Shown here piece by piece: positions 9,164 to 21,230 of a stretch of DNA of 64,000 bases. This DNA is from Saccharum officinarum (taxonomy: Eukaryota > Streptophyta > Magnoliopsida > Poales > Poaceae), in the NCBI GenBank assembly GCA_020631735.1, contig CM036191.1, positions 44,864,562 to 44,928,561 on the forward strand, read 5' to 3'. Both the position numbers and the translations under genes were made by a program. The notes below the pieces were generated by a model. That model had not been told where the DNA came from. It made no database searches and saw nothing but the letters and a program-made list of their open reading frames with translations. Numbering within the stretch: the first letter of the stretch is position 1; each line of letters opens with the position of its first letter.

Positions 9164-12100
9164 TACAAGTTTTGAATACCAAGTTTGTTCAGCTCATCAA
9201 GATATACAATCCTTATATAGGCCATTTTTTCATTTGAGAAAGTTTGAACAAAATGTAGTTCAAATTTCACAAGTGTGATATAGTTTTAGAAAGTCTATAT
9301 GAGATTCAAGGATTTGTGACTAGTGTTTGATAAAACTTTCTCAAATGGAAAAATGAGCTATGTAACAATTGTAGATCTTGCTGAGATGATCAAACTTGGT
9401 ATTCAGAGATTTTTCATCTGAGGTCATTTAGTGTCTCATTTGAGTAAGTTTGACCAAGTCAAATTTGGTCAAATGAAAAAACAACACTTTGACTCTAGTA
9501 TTCTGAACTCTAAATGACTTCAAATTGAAAAGTTTTGAGTACCAAGTTTGTTAAAATCATCAAGATCTACAATTATTGTTTTGGTCAACTTTCCATTTGA
9601 GATAGTTTGGATGGTTCAAATTTGTGATTTTTTAATTTCGACGCCTACAAACTAGTTTTCGGAACCCTAGATTGTCTCCAATTGAAAAGCTTTGAATACC
9701 AAGTTTGTTCAGCTCATCAAGATATACAATCCTTATATAGGCCATTTTTCATTTGAGAAAGTTTGAACAAAATGTAGTTCAAATTTCACAAATGTGTGAC
9801 ATAGTTTTAGAAAGTCTATATGAGAATCAAGGATTTGTGACTAGTGTTTGATAAAACTTTCTCAAATGGAAAAATGATCTATGTAACAATTGTAGATCTT
9901 GCTGAGATGATCAAACTTGGTATTCAGAGATTTTTCATCTGAGGTCATTTAGTGTCTCATTTGAGCAAGTTTGACCAAGTCAAATTTGGTCAAATGAAAA
10001 AACAACACTTTGACTCTAGTATTCTGAACTCTAAATGACTTCAAATTGAAAAGTTTTGAGACCAAGTTTGTTAAAATCATCAAGATCTACAATTGTTGTT
10101 TTGGTCAACTTTACATTTGAGATAGTTTGGATGGTTCAAATTTGTGATTTTTAAATTTCGACGCCAACAAACTAGTTTTTGGAACCCTAGATTGTGTCCA
10201 ATTGAAAAGTTTTGAATACCAAGTTTGTTCAGCTCATCAAGATATACAATCCTTATATAGGCCATTTTTTCATTTGAGAATTTTTGAACAAAATGTAGTT
10301 CAAATTTCACAAGTGTGTGACATAGTTTTAGAAAGTCTATGAGATTCAAGGATTTGTGACTAGTGTTTGATAAAACTTTCTCAAATGGAAAAATTATCTA
10401 TGTAACAATTGTAGATCTTGCTGAGATGATCAAACTTGGTATTCAGAGATTTTTCATCTGAGGTCATTTAGGGTCTCATTTGAGCAAGTTTGACCAAGTC
10501 AAATTTGGTCAAATGAAAAAACAACACTTTGACTCTAGTATTCTGAACTCTAAATGACTTCAAATTGAAAAGTTTGGATACCAAGTTTGTTAAAATCATC
10601 AAGATCTACAATTGTTGTTTTGGTCAACTTTACATTTGAGATAGTTTCGATGGTTCAAATTTGTGATTTTTAAATTTCGACGCCTACAAACTAGTTTTCG
10701 GAACCCTAGATTGTCTCCAATTGAAAAGTTTTGAATACCAAGTTTGTTCAGCTCATCAAGATATACAATCCTTATGTAGGCCATTTTTCATTTGAGAAAG
10801 TTTGAACAAAATGTAGTTCAAATTTCACAAGTGTGACATAGTTTTAGAAAGTCTATATGAGATTCAAGGATTTGTGACTAGTGTTTGATAAAACTTTCTC
10901 AAATGGAAAAATGAGCTATGTAACAATTGTAGATCTTGCTGAGATGATCAAACTTGGTATTCAGAGATTTTTCATCTGAGGTCATTTAGTGTCTCATTTG
11001 AGCAAGTTTGACCAAGTCAAATTTGGTCAAATGAAAAAACAACACTTTGACTCTAGTATTCTGAACTCTAAATGACTTCAAATTGAAAAGTTTGGATACC
11101 AAGTTTGTTAAAATCATCAAGATCTACAATTGTTGTTTTGGTCAACTTTCCATTTGAGATAGTTTCGATGGTTCAAATTTGTGATTTTTTAATTTCGACG
11201 CCTACAAACTAGTTTTCGGAACCCTAGATTGTCTCCAATTGAAAAGCTTTGAATACCAAGTTTGTTCAGCTCATCAAGATATACAATCCTTATATAGGCC
11301 ATTTTTCATTTGAGAAAGTTTGAACAAAATGTAGTTCAAATTTCACAAATGTGTGACATAGTTTTAGAAAGTCTATATGAGAATCAAGGATTTGTGACTA
11401 GTGTTTGATAAAACTTTCTCAAATGGAAAAATGATCTATGTAACAATTGTAGATCTTGCTGAGATGATCAAACTTGGTATTCAGAGATTTTTCATCTGAG
11501 GTCATTTAGTGTCTCATTTGAGCAAGTTTGACCAAGTCAAATTTGGTCAAATGAAAAAACAACACTTTGACTCTAGTATTCTGAACTCTAAATGACTTCA
11601 AATTGAAAAGTTTGGATACCAAGTTTGTTAAAATCATCAAGATCTACAATTGTTGTTTTGGTCAACTTTACATTTGAGATAGTTTCGATGGTTCAAATTT
11701 GTGATTTTTAAATTTCGACGCCTACAAACTAGTTTTCGGAACCCTAGATTGTGTCCAATTGAAAAGTTTTGAATACCAAGTTTGTTCAGCTCATCAAGAT
11801 ATACAATCCTTATGTAGGCCATTTTTCATTTGAGAAAGTTTGAACAAAATGTAGTTCAAATTTCACAAGTGTGAAATAGTTTTAGAAAGTCTATATGAGA
11901 TTCAAGGATTTGTGACTAGTGTTTGATAAAACTTTCTCAAATGGAAAAATGAGCTATGTAACAATTGTAGATCTTGCTGAGATGATCAAACTTGGTATTC
12001 AGAGATTTTTCATCTGAGGTCATTTAGTGTCTCATTTGAGTAAGTTTGACCAAGTCAAATTTGGTCAAATGAAAAAACAACACTTTGACTCTAGTATTCT

Positions 12101-15100
12101 GAACTCTAAATGACTTCAAATTGAAAAGTTTTGAGTACCAAGTTTGTTAAAATCATCAAGATCTACAATTGTTGTTTTGGTCAACTTTCCATTTGAGATA
12201 GTTTCGATGGTTCAAATTTGTGATTTTTAAATTTCGACGCCTACAAACTAGTTTTCGGAACCCTAGATTGTCTCCAATTGAAAAGCTTTGAATACCAAGT
12301 TTGTTCAGCTCATCAAGATATACAATCCTTATGTAGGCCATTTTTCATTTGAGAAAGTTTGAACAAAATGTAGTTCAAATTTCACAAGTGTGACATAGTT
12401 TTAGAAAGTCTATATGAGATTCAAGGATTTGTGACTAGTGTTTGATAAAACTTTCTCAAATGGAAAAATGAGCTATGTAACAATTGTAGATCTTGCTGAG
12501 ATGATCAAACTTGGTATTCAGAGATTTTTCATCTGAGGTCATTTAGGGTCTCATTTGAGCAAGTTTGACCAAGTCAAATTTGGTCAAATGAAAAAACAAC
12601 ACTTTGACTCTAGTATTCTGAACTCTAAATGACTTCAAATTGAAAAGTTTGGATACCAAGTTTGTTAAAATCATCAAGATCTACAATTGTTGTTTTGGTC
12701 AACTTTCCATTTGAGATAGTTTCGATGGTTCAAATTTGTGATTTTTAAATTTCGACGCCTACAAACTAGTTTTCGGAACCCTAGATTGTCTCCAATTGAA
12801 AAGCTTTGAATACCAAGTTTGTTCAGCTCATCAAGATATACAATCCTTATATAGGCCATTTTTCATTTGAGAAAGTTTGAACAAAATGTAGTTCAAATTT
12901 CACAAATGTGTGACATAGTTTTAGAAAGTCTATATGAGAATCAAGGATTTGTGACTAGTGTTTGATAAAACTTTCTCAAATGGAAAAATGATCTATGTAA
13001 CAATTGTAGATCTTGCTGAGATGATCAAACTTGGTATTCAGAGATTTTTCATCTGAGGTCATTTAGTGTCTCATTTGAGCAAGTTTGACCAAGTCAAATT
13101 TGGTCAAATGAAAAAACAACACTTTGACTCTAGTATTCTGAACTCTAAATGACTTCAAATTGAAAAGTTTGGATACCAAGTTTGTTAAAATCATCAAGAT
13201 CTACAATTGTTGTTTTGGTCAACTTTACATTTGAGATAGTTTCGATGGTTCAAATTTGTGATTTTTAAATTTCGACGCCTACAAACTAGTTTTCGGAACC
13301 CTAGATTGTGTCCAATTGAAAAGTTTTGAATACCAAGTTTGTTCAGCTCATCAAGATATACAATCCTTATGTAGGCCATTTTTTCATTTGAGAAAGTTTG
13401 AACAAAATGTAGTTCAAATTTCACAAGTGTGAAATAGTTTTAGAAAGTCTATATGAGATTCAAGGATTTGTGACTAGTGTTTGATAAAACTTTCTCAAAT
13501 GGAAAAATGAGCTATGTAACAATTGTAGATCTTGCTGAGATGATCAAACTTGGTATTCAGAGATTTTTCATCTGAGGTCATTTAGTGTCTCATTTGAGTA
13601 AGTTTGACCAAGTCAAATTTGGTCAAATGAAAAAACAACACTTTGACTCTAGTATTCTGAACTCTAAATGACTTCAAATTGAAAAGTTTTGAGTACCAAG
13701 TTTGTTAAAATCATCAAGATCTACAATTGTTGTTTTGGTCAACTTTCCATTTGAGATAGTTTGGATGGTTCAAATTTGTGATTTTTAAATTTCGACGCCT
13801 ACAAACTAGTTTTCGGAACCCTAGATTGTCTCCAATTGAAAAGCTTTGAATACCAAGTTTGTTCAGCTCATCAAGATATACAATCCTTATGTAGGCCATT
13901 TTTCATTTGAGAAAGTTTGAACAAAATGTAGTTCAAATTTCACAAGTGTGACATAGTTTTAGAAAGTCTATATGAGATTCAAGGATTTGTGACTAGTGTT
14001 TGATAAAACTTTCTCAAATGGAAAAATGAGCTATGTAACAATTGTAGATCTTGCTGAGATGATCAAACTTGGTATTCAGAGATTTTTCATCTGAGGTCAT
14101 TTAGTGTCTCATTTGAGCAAGTTTGACCAAGTCAAATTTGGTCAAATGAAAAAACAACACTTTGACTCTAGTATTCTGAACTCTAAATGACTTCAAATTG
14201 AAAAGTTTGGATACCAAGTTTGTTAAAATCATCAAGATCTACAATTGTTGTTTTGGTCAACTTTCCATTTGAGATAGTTTGGATGGTTCAAATTTGTGAT
14301 TTTTAAATTTCGACGCCTACAAACTAGTTTTCGGAACCCTAGATTGTCTCCAATTGAAAAGCTTTGAATACCAAGTTTGTTCAGCTCATCAAGATATACA
14401 ATCCTTATGTAGGCCATTTTTCATTTGAGAAAGTTTGAACAAAATGTAGTTCAAATTTCACAAAGTGTGACATAGTTTTAGAAAGTCTATATGAGATTCA
14501 AGGATTTGTGACTAGTGTTTGATAAAACTTTCTCAAATGGAAAAATGAGCTATGTAACAATTGTAGATCTTGCTGAGATGATCAAACTTGGTATTCAGAG
14601 ATTTTTCATCTGAGGTCATTTAGTGTCTCATTTGAGCAAGTTTGACCAAGTCAAATTTGGTCAAATGAAAAAACAACACTTTGACTCTAGTATTCTGAAC
14701 TCTAAATGACTTCAAATTGAAAAGTTTGGATACCAAGTTTGTTAAAATCATCAAGATCTACAATTGTTGTTTTGGTCAACTTTCCATTTGAGATAGTTTC
14801 GATGGTTCAAATTTGTGATTTTTAAATTTCGACGCCTACAAACTAGTTTTCGGAACCCTAGATTGTCTCCAATTGAAAAGCTTTTGAATACCAAGTTTGT
14901 TCAGCTCATCAAGATATACAATCCTTATGTAGGCCATTTTTTCATTTGAGAAAGTTTGAACAAAATGTAGTTCAAATTTCACAAGTGTGACATAGTTTTA
15001 GAAAGTCTATATGAGATTCAAGGATTTGTGACTAGTGTTGATAAAACTTTCTCAAATGGAAAAATGAGCTATGTAACAATTGTAGATCTTGCTGAGATGA

Positions 15101-18100
15101 TCAAACTTGGTATTCAGAGATTTTTCATCTGAGGTCATTTAGTGTCTCATTTGAGTAAGTTTGACCAAGTCAAATTTGGTCAAATGAAAAAACAACACTT
15201 TGACTCTAGTATTCTGAACTCTAAATGACTTCAAATTGAAAAGTTTGAGTACCAAGTTTGTTAAAATCATCAAGATCTACAATTGTTGTTTTGGTCAACT
15301 TTCCATTTGAGATAGTTTGGATGGTTCAAATTTGTGATTTTTAAATTTCGACGCCTACAAACTAGTTTTCGGAACCCTAGATTGTCTCCAATTGAAAAGC
15401 TTTGAATACCAAGTTTGTTCAGCTCATCAAGATATACAATCCTTATATAGGCCATTTTTCATTTGAGAAAGTTTGAACAAAATGTAGTTCAAATTTCACA
15501 ATGTGTGACATAGTTTTAGAAAGTCTATATGAGAATCAAGGATTTGTGACTAGTGTTTGATAAAACTTTCTCAAATGGAAAAATGATCTATGTAACAATT
15601 GTAGATCTTGCTGAGATGATCAAACTTGGTATTCAGAGATTTTTCATCTGAGGTCATTTAGTGTCTCATTTGAGCAAGTTTGACCAAGTCAAATTTGGTC
15701 AAATGAAAAAACAACACTTTGACTCTAGTATTCTGAACTCTAAATGACTTCAAATTGAAAAGTTTGGATACCAAGTTTGTTAAAATCATCAAGATCTACA
15801 ATTGTTGTTTTGGTCAACTTTACATTTGAGATAGTTTGGATGGTTCAAATTTGTGATTTTAAATTTCGACGCCTACAAACTAGTTTTCGGAACCCTTGAT
15901 TGTCTCCAATTGAAAAGCTTTGAATACCAAGTTTGTTCAGCTCATCAAGATATACAATCCTTATATAGGCCATTTTTCATTTGAGAAAGTTTGAACAAAA
16001 TGTAGTTCAAATTTCACAAGTGTGAAATAGTTTTAGAAAGTCTATATGAGAATCAAGGATTTGTGACTAGTGTTTGATAAAACTTTCTCAAATGGAAAAA
16101 TGATCTATGTAACAATTGTAGATCTTGCTGAGATGATCAAACTTGGTATTCAGAGATTTTTCATCTGAGGTCATTTAGTGTCTCATTTGAGCAAGTTTGA
16201 CCAAGTCAAATTTGGTCAAATGAAAAAAACAACACTTTGACTCTAGTATTCTGAACTCTAAATGACTTCAAATTGAAAAGTTTGGATACCAAGTTTGTTA
16301 AAATCATCAAGATCTACAATTGTTGTTTTGGTCAACTTTACATTGAGATAGTTTCGATGGTTCAAATTTGTGATTTTTAAATTTCGACGCCTACAAACTA
16401 GTTTTCGGAACCCTAGATGTGTCTCCAATTGAAAGCTTTGAATACCAAGTTTGTTCAGCTCATCAAGATATACAATCCTTATATAGGCCATTTTTCATTT
16501 GAGAAAGTTTGAACAAAATGTAGTTCAAATTTCACAAATGTGTGAAATAGTTTTAGAAAGTCTATATGAGAATCAAGGATTTGTGACTAGTGTTTGATAA
16601 AACTTTCTCAAATGGAAAAATGATCTATGTAACAATTGTAGATCTTGCTGAGATGATCAAACTTGGTATTCAGAGATTTTTCATCTGAGGTCATTTAGTG
16701 TCTCATTTGAGTAAGTTTCACCAAGTCAAATTTGGTCAAATGAAAAAACAACACTTTGACTCTAGTATTCTGAACTCTAAATGACTTCAAATTGAAAAGT
16801 TTGATACCAAGTTTGTTAAAATCATCAAGATCTACAATTGTTGTTTTGGTCAACTTTCCATTTGAGATAGTTTCGATGGTTCAAATTTGTGATTTTTTAA
16901 ATTTCGACGCCTACAAACTAGTTTTCGGAACCCTAGATTGTTCCAATTGAAAAGCTTTGAATACCAAGTTTGTTCAGCTCATCAAGATATACAATCCTTA
17001 TGTAGGCCATTTTTCATTTGAGAAAGTTTGAACAAAATGTAGTTCAAATTTCACAAGTGTGAATAGTTTTAGAAAAGTCTATATGAGATTCAAGGATTTG
17101 TGACTAGTGTTTGATAAAACTTTCTCAAATGGAAAAATGAGCTATGTAACAATTGTAGATCTTGCTGAGATGATCAAACTTGGTATTCAGAGATTTTTCA
17201 TCTGAGGTCATTTAGTGTCTCATTTGAGTAAGTTTGACCAAGTCAAATTTGGTCAAATGAAAAAACAACACTTTGACTCTAGTATTCTGAACTCTAAATG
17301 ACTTCAAATTGAAAAGTTTGGAGTACCAAGTTTGTTAAAATCATCAAGATCTACAATTGTTGTTTTGGTCAACTTTCCATTTGAGATAGTTTCGGATGGT
17401 TCAAATTTGTGATTTTTAAATTTCGACGCCTACAAACTAGTTTTCGGAACCCTAGATTGTCTCAATTGAAAAGCTTTGAATACCAAGTTTGTTCAGCTCA
17501 TCAAGATATACAATCCTTATGTAGGCCATTTTTCATTTGAGAAAGTTTGAACAAAATGTAGTTCATTCCAAGTGTGACATATAGAAAGTAGAGATTCAAG
17601 GATTTGTGACTAGTGTTTGATAAAACTTTCTCAAATGGAAAAATGAGCTATGTAACAATTGTAGATCTTGCTGAGATGATCAAACTTGGTATTCAGAGAT
17701 TTTTCATCTGAGGTCATTTAGGTCTCATTTGAGCAAGTTTGACCAAGTCAAATTTGGTCAAATGAAAAAACAACACTTTGACTCTAGTATTCTGAACTCT
17801 AAATGACTTCAAATTGAAAAGTTTGGATACCAAGTTGTTAAATCATCAAGATCTACAATTGTTGTTTGGTCAACTTTCCATTTGAGATAGTTTCGATGGT
17901 TCAAATTTGTGATTTTTAAATTTCGACGCCTACAAACTAGTTTTCGGAACCCTAGATTGTCTCCAATTGAAAAGTTTTGAATACCAAGTTTGTTCAGCTC
18001 ATCAAGATATACAATCCTATATAGGCCATTTTTTCATTTGAGAAAGTTTGAACAAAATGTAGTTCAAATTTCACAATGTGTGACATAGTTTTAGAAAGTC

Positions 18101-18392
18101 TATATGAGATTCAAGGATTTGTGACTAGTGTTTGATAAAACTTTCTCAAATGGAAAAATGAGCTATGTAACAATTGTAGATCTTGCTGAGATGATCAAAC
18201 TTGGTATTCAGATTTTCATCTGAGGTCATTTAGTGTCTCATTTGAGCAAGTTTGACAAGTCAAATTTGGTCAAATGAAAAAACAACACTTTGACTCTAGT
18301 ATTCTGAACTCTAAATGACTTCAAATTGAAAAGTTTTGGATACAAGTTTGTTAAAAATCATCAAGATCTACAATTGTTGTTTTGGTCAACTT
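9164..18392. repeat. Satellite array 1, ~519-bp monomer
   Basis: About 17-18 head-to-tail AT-rich monomers with a 517-520 bp period. Each holds three related 37-bp cores (first monomer: 9174-9210 forward, 9368-9404 inverted, 9537-9573 forward). Monomer types differ at diagnostic sites (TTACAT/TTCCAT, TTCGATGG/TTGGATGG, TATATAGG/TATGTAGG). Up to ~13255 the array matches the start of array 2 (34153 onward) in the same monomer order, then diverges. From about 15000, and sharply after 16300, single-base indels and small deletions accumulate toward the gap (for example 17565-17595). No gene is present; a recurring minus-strand 61-codon frame is a by-product of the repeat. Confidence 0.97.
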
Positions 18393-18492
18393 NNNNNNNN
18401 NNNNNNNNNNNNNNNNNNNNNNNNNNNNNNNNNNNNNNNNNNNNNNNNNNNNNNNNNNNNNNNNNNNNNNNNNNNNNNNNNNNNNNNNNNNN
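18393..18492. other. Assembly gap (100 N)
   Basis: Exactly 100 N, the usual convention for a scaffold join of unknown size. The left side ends inside a satellite monomer and the right side begins inside an LTR. Confidence 0.99.
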
Positions 18493-18915
18493 AGAGAAAG
18501 GATTTTCTCCCTCCCTTCTCATTTTTGGCCTGTTGGCCAAGCCCGCTCGGCCTTACCTCTACCGCACCATCTCTCTCTTCCTCTGTAGGCCCAGTTCTCC
18601 CGCTTCCCGCGGCCCAGCAATCAAGCCGTGTAGGCCGTCTTCCTGTCCCAGCCGAAGGCCCAGCATAGCTGTGCCTGTGCTCCCTCTCCTCTCTTCCACC
18701 CTGTGACGCTGACAAGCTAGTCCGCGTGTCATGGCCTTCCCCTTCCTTCAGCTCGTGTCCGGCACGGACACTGCGGACACCGCCGATTCCGCCTCTGCCA
18801 CGCCGCATCTTGGCGTGCTGCCCACGCTGCTTCGCCCTCATAAATAGCGCCCGTGACGTGCCGTGCCGCTCTCCTACTTCATATTTGAAGCAGCGCTGCC
18901 CTCACTTTTGCAATG
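18493..18915 (+). repeat. 5' LTR remnant
   Basis: Aligns with ~23040-23425 of the 3' LTR: both contain CTCATTTTTGGCC, GCCCGCTCGGCCTTACCTCT and CATAAATAGC, and end near CTCCTACTTCAT...CAGCGCTGCCCTC. Homology stops near 18911, where gag sequence begins. The gap removes the upstream part. Confidence 0.85.
18839..18847 (+). promoter_or_regulatory. Putative LTR TATA box
   Basis: CATAAATAG within the LTR remnant, at the position equivalent to 23357-23365 in the 3' LTR. Likely the core promoter of the retroelement; predicted from sequence only. Confidence 0.5.
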
Positions 18916-18922
18916 CTGCTTT

Positions 18923-19485
18923 CTCAAGGGTCTGTATGATGGTCTACAACTCCAACTTATATCCAATACATACCTCAATTTCTAGATGCTGGTGAATCGC
19001 GCTATTGTTATTTACAATAAGCACAAAGAGATGGAGGCTAAGAAGATGAGGCTTCGGGGATAGGCCTCTTGAAGCAACACTCATCTGCGTACCAATCCTC
19101 AGCAAGGCTTCTAGCAGAGGTATCAGGGACCACCTAATCAATGGAATCGCAACAAGAACCAGCAACATCCTCCATACCAGCAGCAGAATGGCAATCAACA
19201 TCCCTAGCAGTAGAGTGGCCAACAGACACCATGACAGAGAACACCTAACAACACTCCCATGAAGACCAGTGCCCCTAGTGCTCCCAACAAGTGTTTCCAC
19301 TGTGGTAAAGAGGGTCACATGTCTTATAATTGCCCTGAGAAGCCAAACCAGTAGACCCCACAGAGGCAGAATAGTTATCAGAAGCCAGCACCCTACACAG
19401 GAAAGGTGAATCATGTGTCTACAAAGACGGTGCTTGTGGAACCAGAAGTCATGCTCGGTATGTTTGATGTTAACTCCACTCCTGC
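18923..19485 (+). pseudogene. gag (C-terminal part), broken
   Basis: The frame starts FLKGLYDGLQ and continues through LVNRAIVIYNKHKEMEAKKM, the end of the retrotransposon gag domain, then a Gln/Pro-rich region to a CCHC zinc knuckle (19292-19333, C-x2-C-x4-H-x4-C intact: CFHCGKEGHMSYNC) that would bind the RNA genome. In-frame TAG stops lie at 18983, 19061, 19205, 19211 and 19352. At 18983 the minus-strand element in this window has Gln, so CAG to TAG is the probable change. The N-terminal two thirds of gag are absent. Confidence 0.87.
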
Positions 19486-19489
19486 CACT

Positions 19490-19760
19490 GTTCTTTTTTA
19501 TTCTGAAGCTTAACATTCTTTCATATCACAAGCATTTGTTAGAACGCATAGCATACCCCTATGTGCCATGAAAGATCCTATACTAGTAAACTCACTAGGA
19601 GGTAGTATGCAAGCTTCTTATCGTTGTCTTCCAACTAGTCTATCCTTAAGGGGGTAGAGTTCAAAGTGAGCCCCATTGTGTTGAGAACATCTAGCATTGA
19701 TGTGATTCTGGGTATGGATTGGATGAAGCAAGACTGGGCAGTCATTTAGTGTCAAGAGAA
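19490..19760 (+). pseudogene. Retroviral-type aspartic protease, broken
   Basis: The active-site region reads VLFYSEA followed by a stop (TAA at 19511) and HSFISQ. The family, and the minus-strand element here (58466-58474), have DSG at this site, so both the catalytic Asp and the Gly are changed. After a frame change the conserved tail SSIDVILGMDWM follows, then a TAG at 19747-19749 where the second element has Gln. It would process the gag-pol polyprotein in an active element; this copy is inactive. Confidence 0.82.
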
Positions 19761-19770
19761 GGTAGTTGTT

Positions 19771-21230
19771 GTGACCGCACCAAATGAGGATAGAATCAGT
19801 GTTGATGTTGTAGTACAAGCCCAACCGATAGCCACAGTGAACCAACTTGATGATTGTGTCAACAAGGAGGACTCAGTAGTGGATGAGTTTCTAGATGTGT
19901 TCCCCGATGTCTTACTAGGTATGTCACCTGACCATGACATTAAGTTTATTATTGAATTATTACCTGGAAATGCACCTATAGCTAAGCGTCCATATAAAAT
20001 GGGGGTTAATGAATTAGAGGAACTTATGAAACAAATAAAGGAGTTACGGGAGAAAGGTTTCATTCATTCTAGTTCGTCACCTTGGGGAGCACCGGTTATA
20101 TTTGTTCATAAGAAGGATGGTACCCAGAGGATGTTTGTTGATTATCAGTCACTAAATGAGGTTACTATCAAGAAGAAGTACCCGCTACCTAGAATTGATG
20201 ACTTGTTTGATCAGTTGAGAGGCGTTTGTGTTTTCTCTAAGAATGATCTTCACTCTGGTTACCATTAGCTGAAGATTCATGCAATTGATATACCTAAGAC
20301 AACCTTTACTACGAGGTATGGGTTGTATGAGAACACTGTTATGTCCTTTGGATTGACCAATGCACTGTATACTTTATGTATTTGATGAATAAGGTGTTCA
20401 TGGAGTTTTTGGATAAGTTTGTGGCGGTATTTATTGATGATATACTAGTATTCTCCAAAACTAAAGAAAAGCATGTTGAACATCTAAGGTTCGTCTTACA
20501 GAAGCTCAGGGAACACAAGTTGGATGCTAAGCACAACAAGTATGAGTTTTGGTTGAAGGAAGTTTCTTTCCTAGGCCATGTTGTCTCTAATGGTGGAATA
20601 GCAGTAGATCCAAGCAAGGTGAGAGATGTGTTGAATTGGAAACCACCAACTAATGTGGGAGAGATTCGTAGTTTCTTGGGATTGGTTGGATACTACAGGA
20701 GGTTTATAGAAGGGTTTTCTAAACTTGCCAAGCCTATGACAGCTCTGTTGGAGACAAATGCTAAGTTTGTGTGGTCAGAAAAGTGCCAGGCTAACTTTGA
20801 AGAATTGAAGAAGAGGTTGACTATAGCCCCAGTATTGGTTTTACTAGATTTGAGCAAGAATTTCTCTATCTATTGTGATGCGTCTCGTCAAGTTCTCGGA
20901 TGTGTTCTTATGCAAGAATGAAGAGTAGTGGCCTATGCATCCCAACAGTTGAGAAAGCATGAGCTAAACTATCCTACTCATGATTTGGAGTTAGCAGCAG
21001 TGGTTCATACTTTGAAAATTTGGAGACACTATCTTGTTGGGCATAAGAGTGATATCTACACTGATCACATGAGTTTGAAGTACATATTCACCCAAATAGA
21101 TCTGAACTTGAGGCAGCATCGATGGTTAGAGTTGATTAAAGATTATGATTTGGAGGTACACTATCATCCTAGAAAGGCCAATGTTGTTGTTGATGCTCTT
21201 AGCAGGAAAAGTTACACCAAGGAGGTGCAA
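19771..21230 (+). pseudogene. Reverse transcriptase and RNase H, broken
   Basis: RT begins after the [15 protein letters not shown] motif and includes [35 protein letters not shown] and the catalytic FIDDILVFS (DD at 20436-20441). RNase H follows with [35 protein letters not shown] and [10 protein letters not shown], ending near VVVDALSRK. Breaks: TAG at 20266-20268 (Gln in the second element), a one-base deletion near 20364, and TGA at 20919-20921. RT and RNase H copy the element RNA into DNA. Confidence 0.93.

Noticed and set aside
9164..18392. CRISPR-like array
   Set aside because: The repeat unit is ~519 bp with no unique spacers, and the context is a plant genome.
18326..18841. Frames spanning the N gap
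   Set aside because: They read through unknown bases, and both sides are repeat DNA (satellite and LTR).
18944..19516. Minus-strand 190-codon hydrophobic frame
   Set aside because: It is antisense to gag, whose zinc knuckle and domain motifs are clear on the plus strand.
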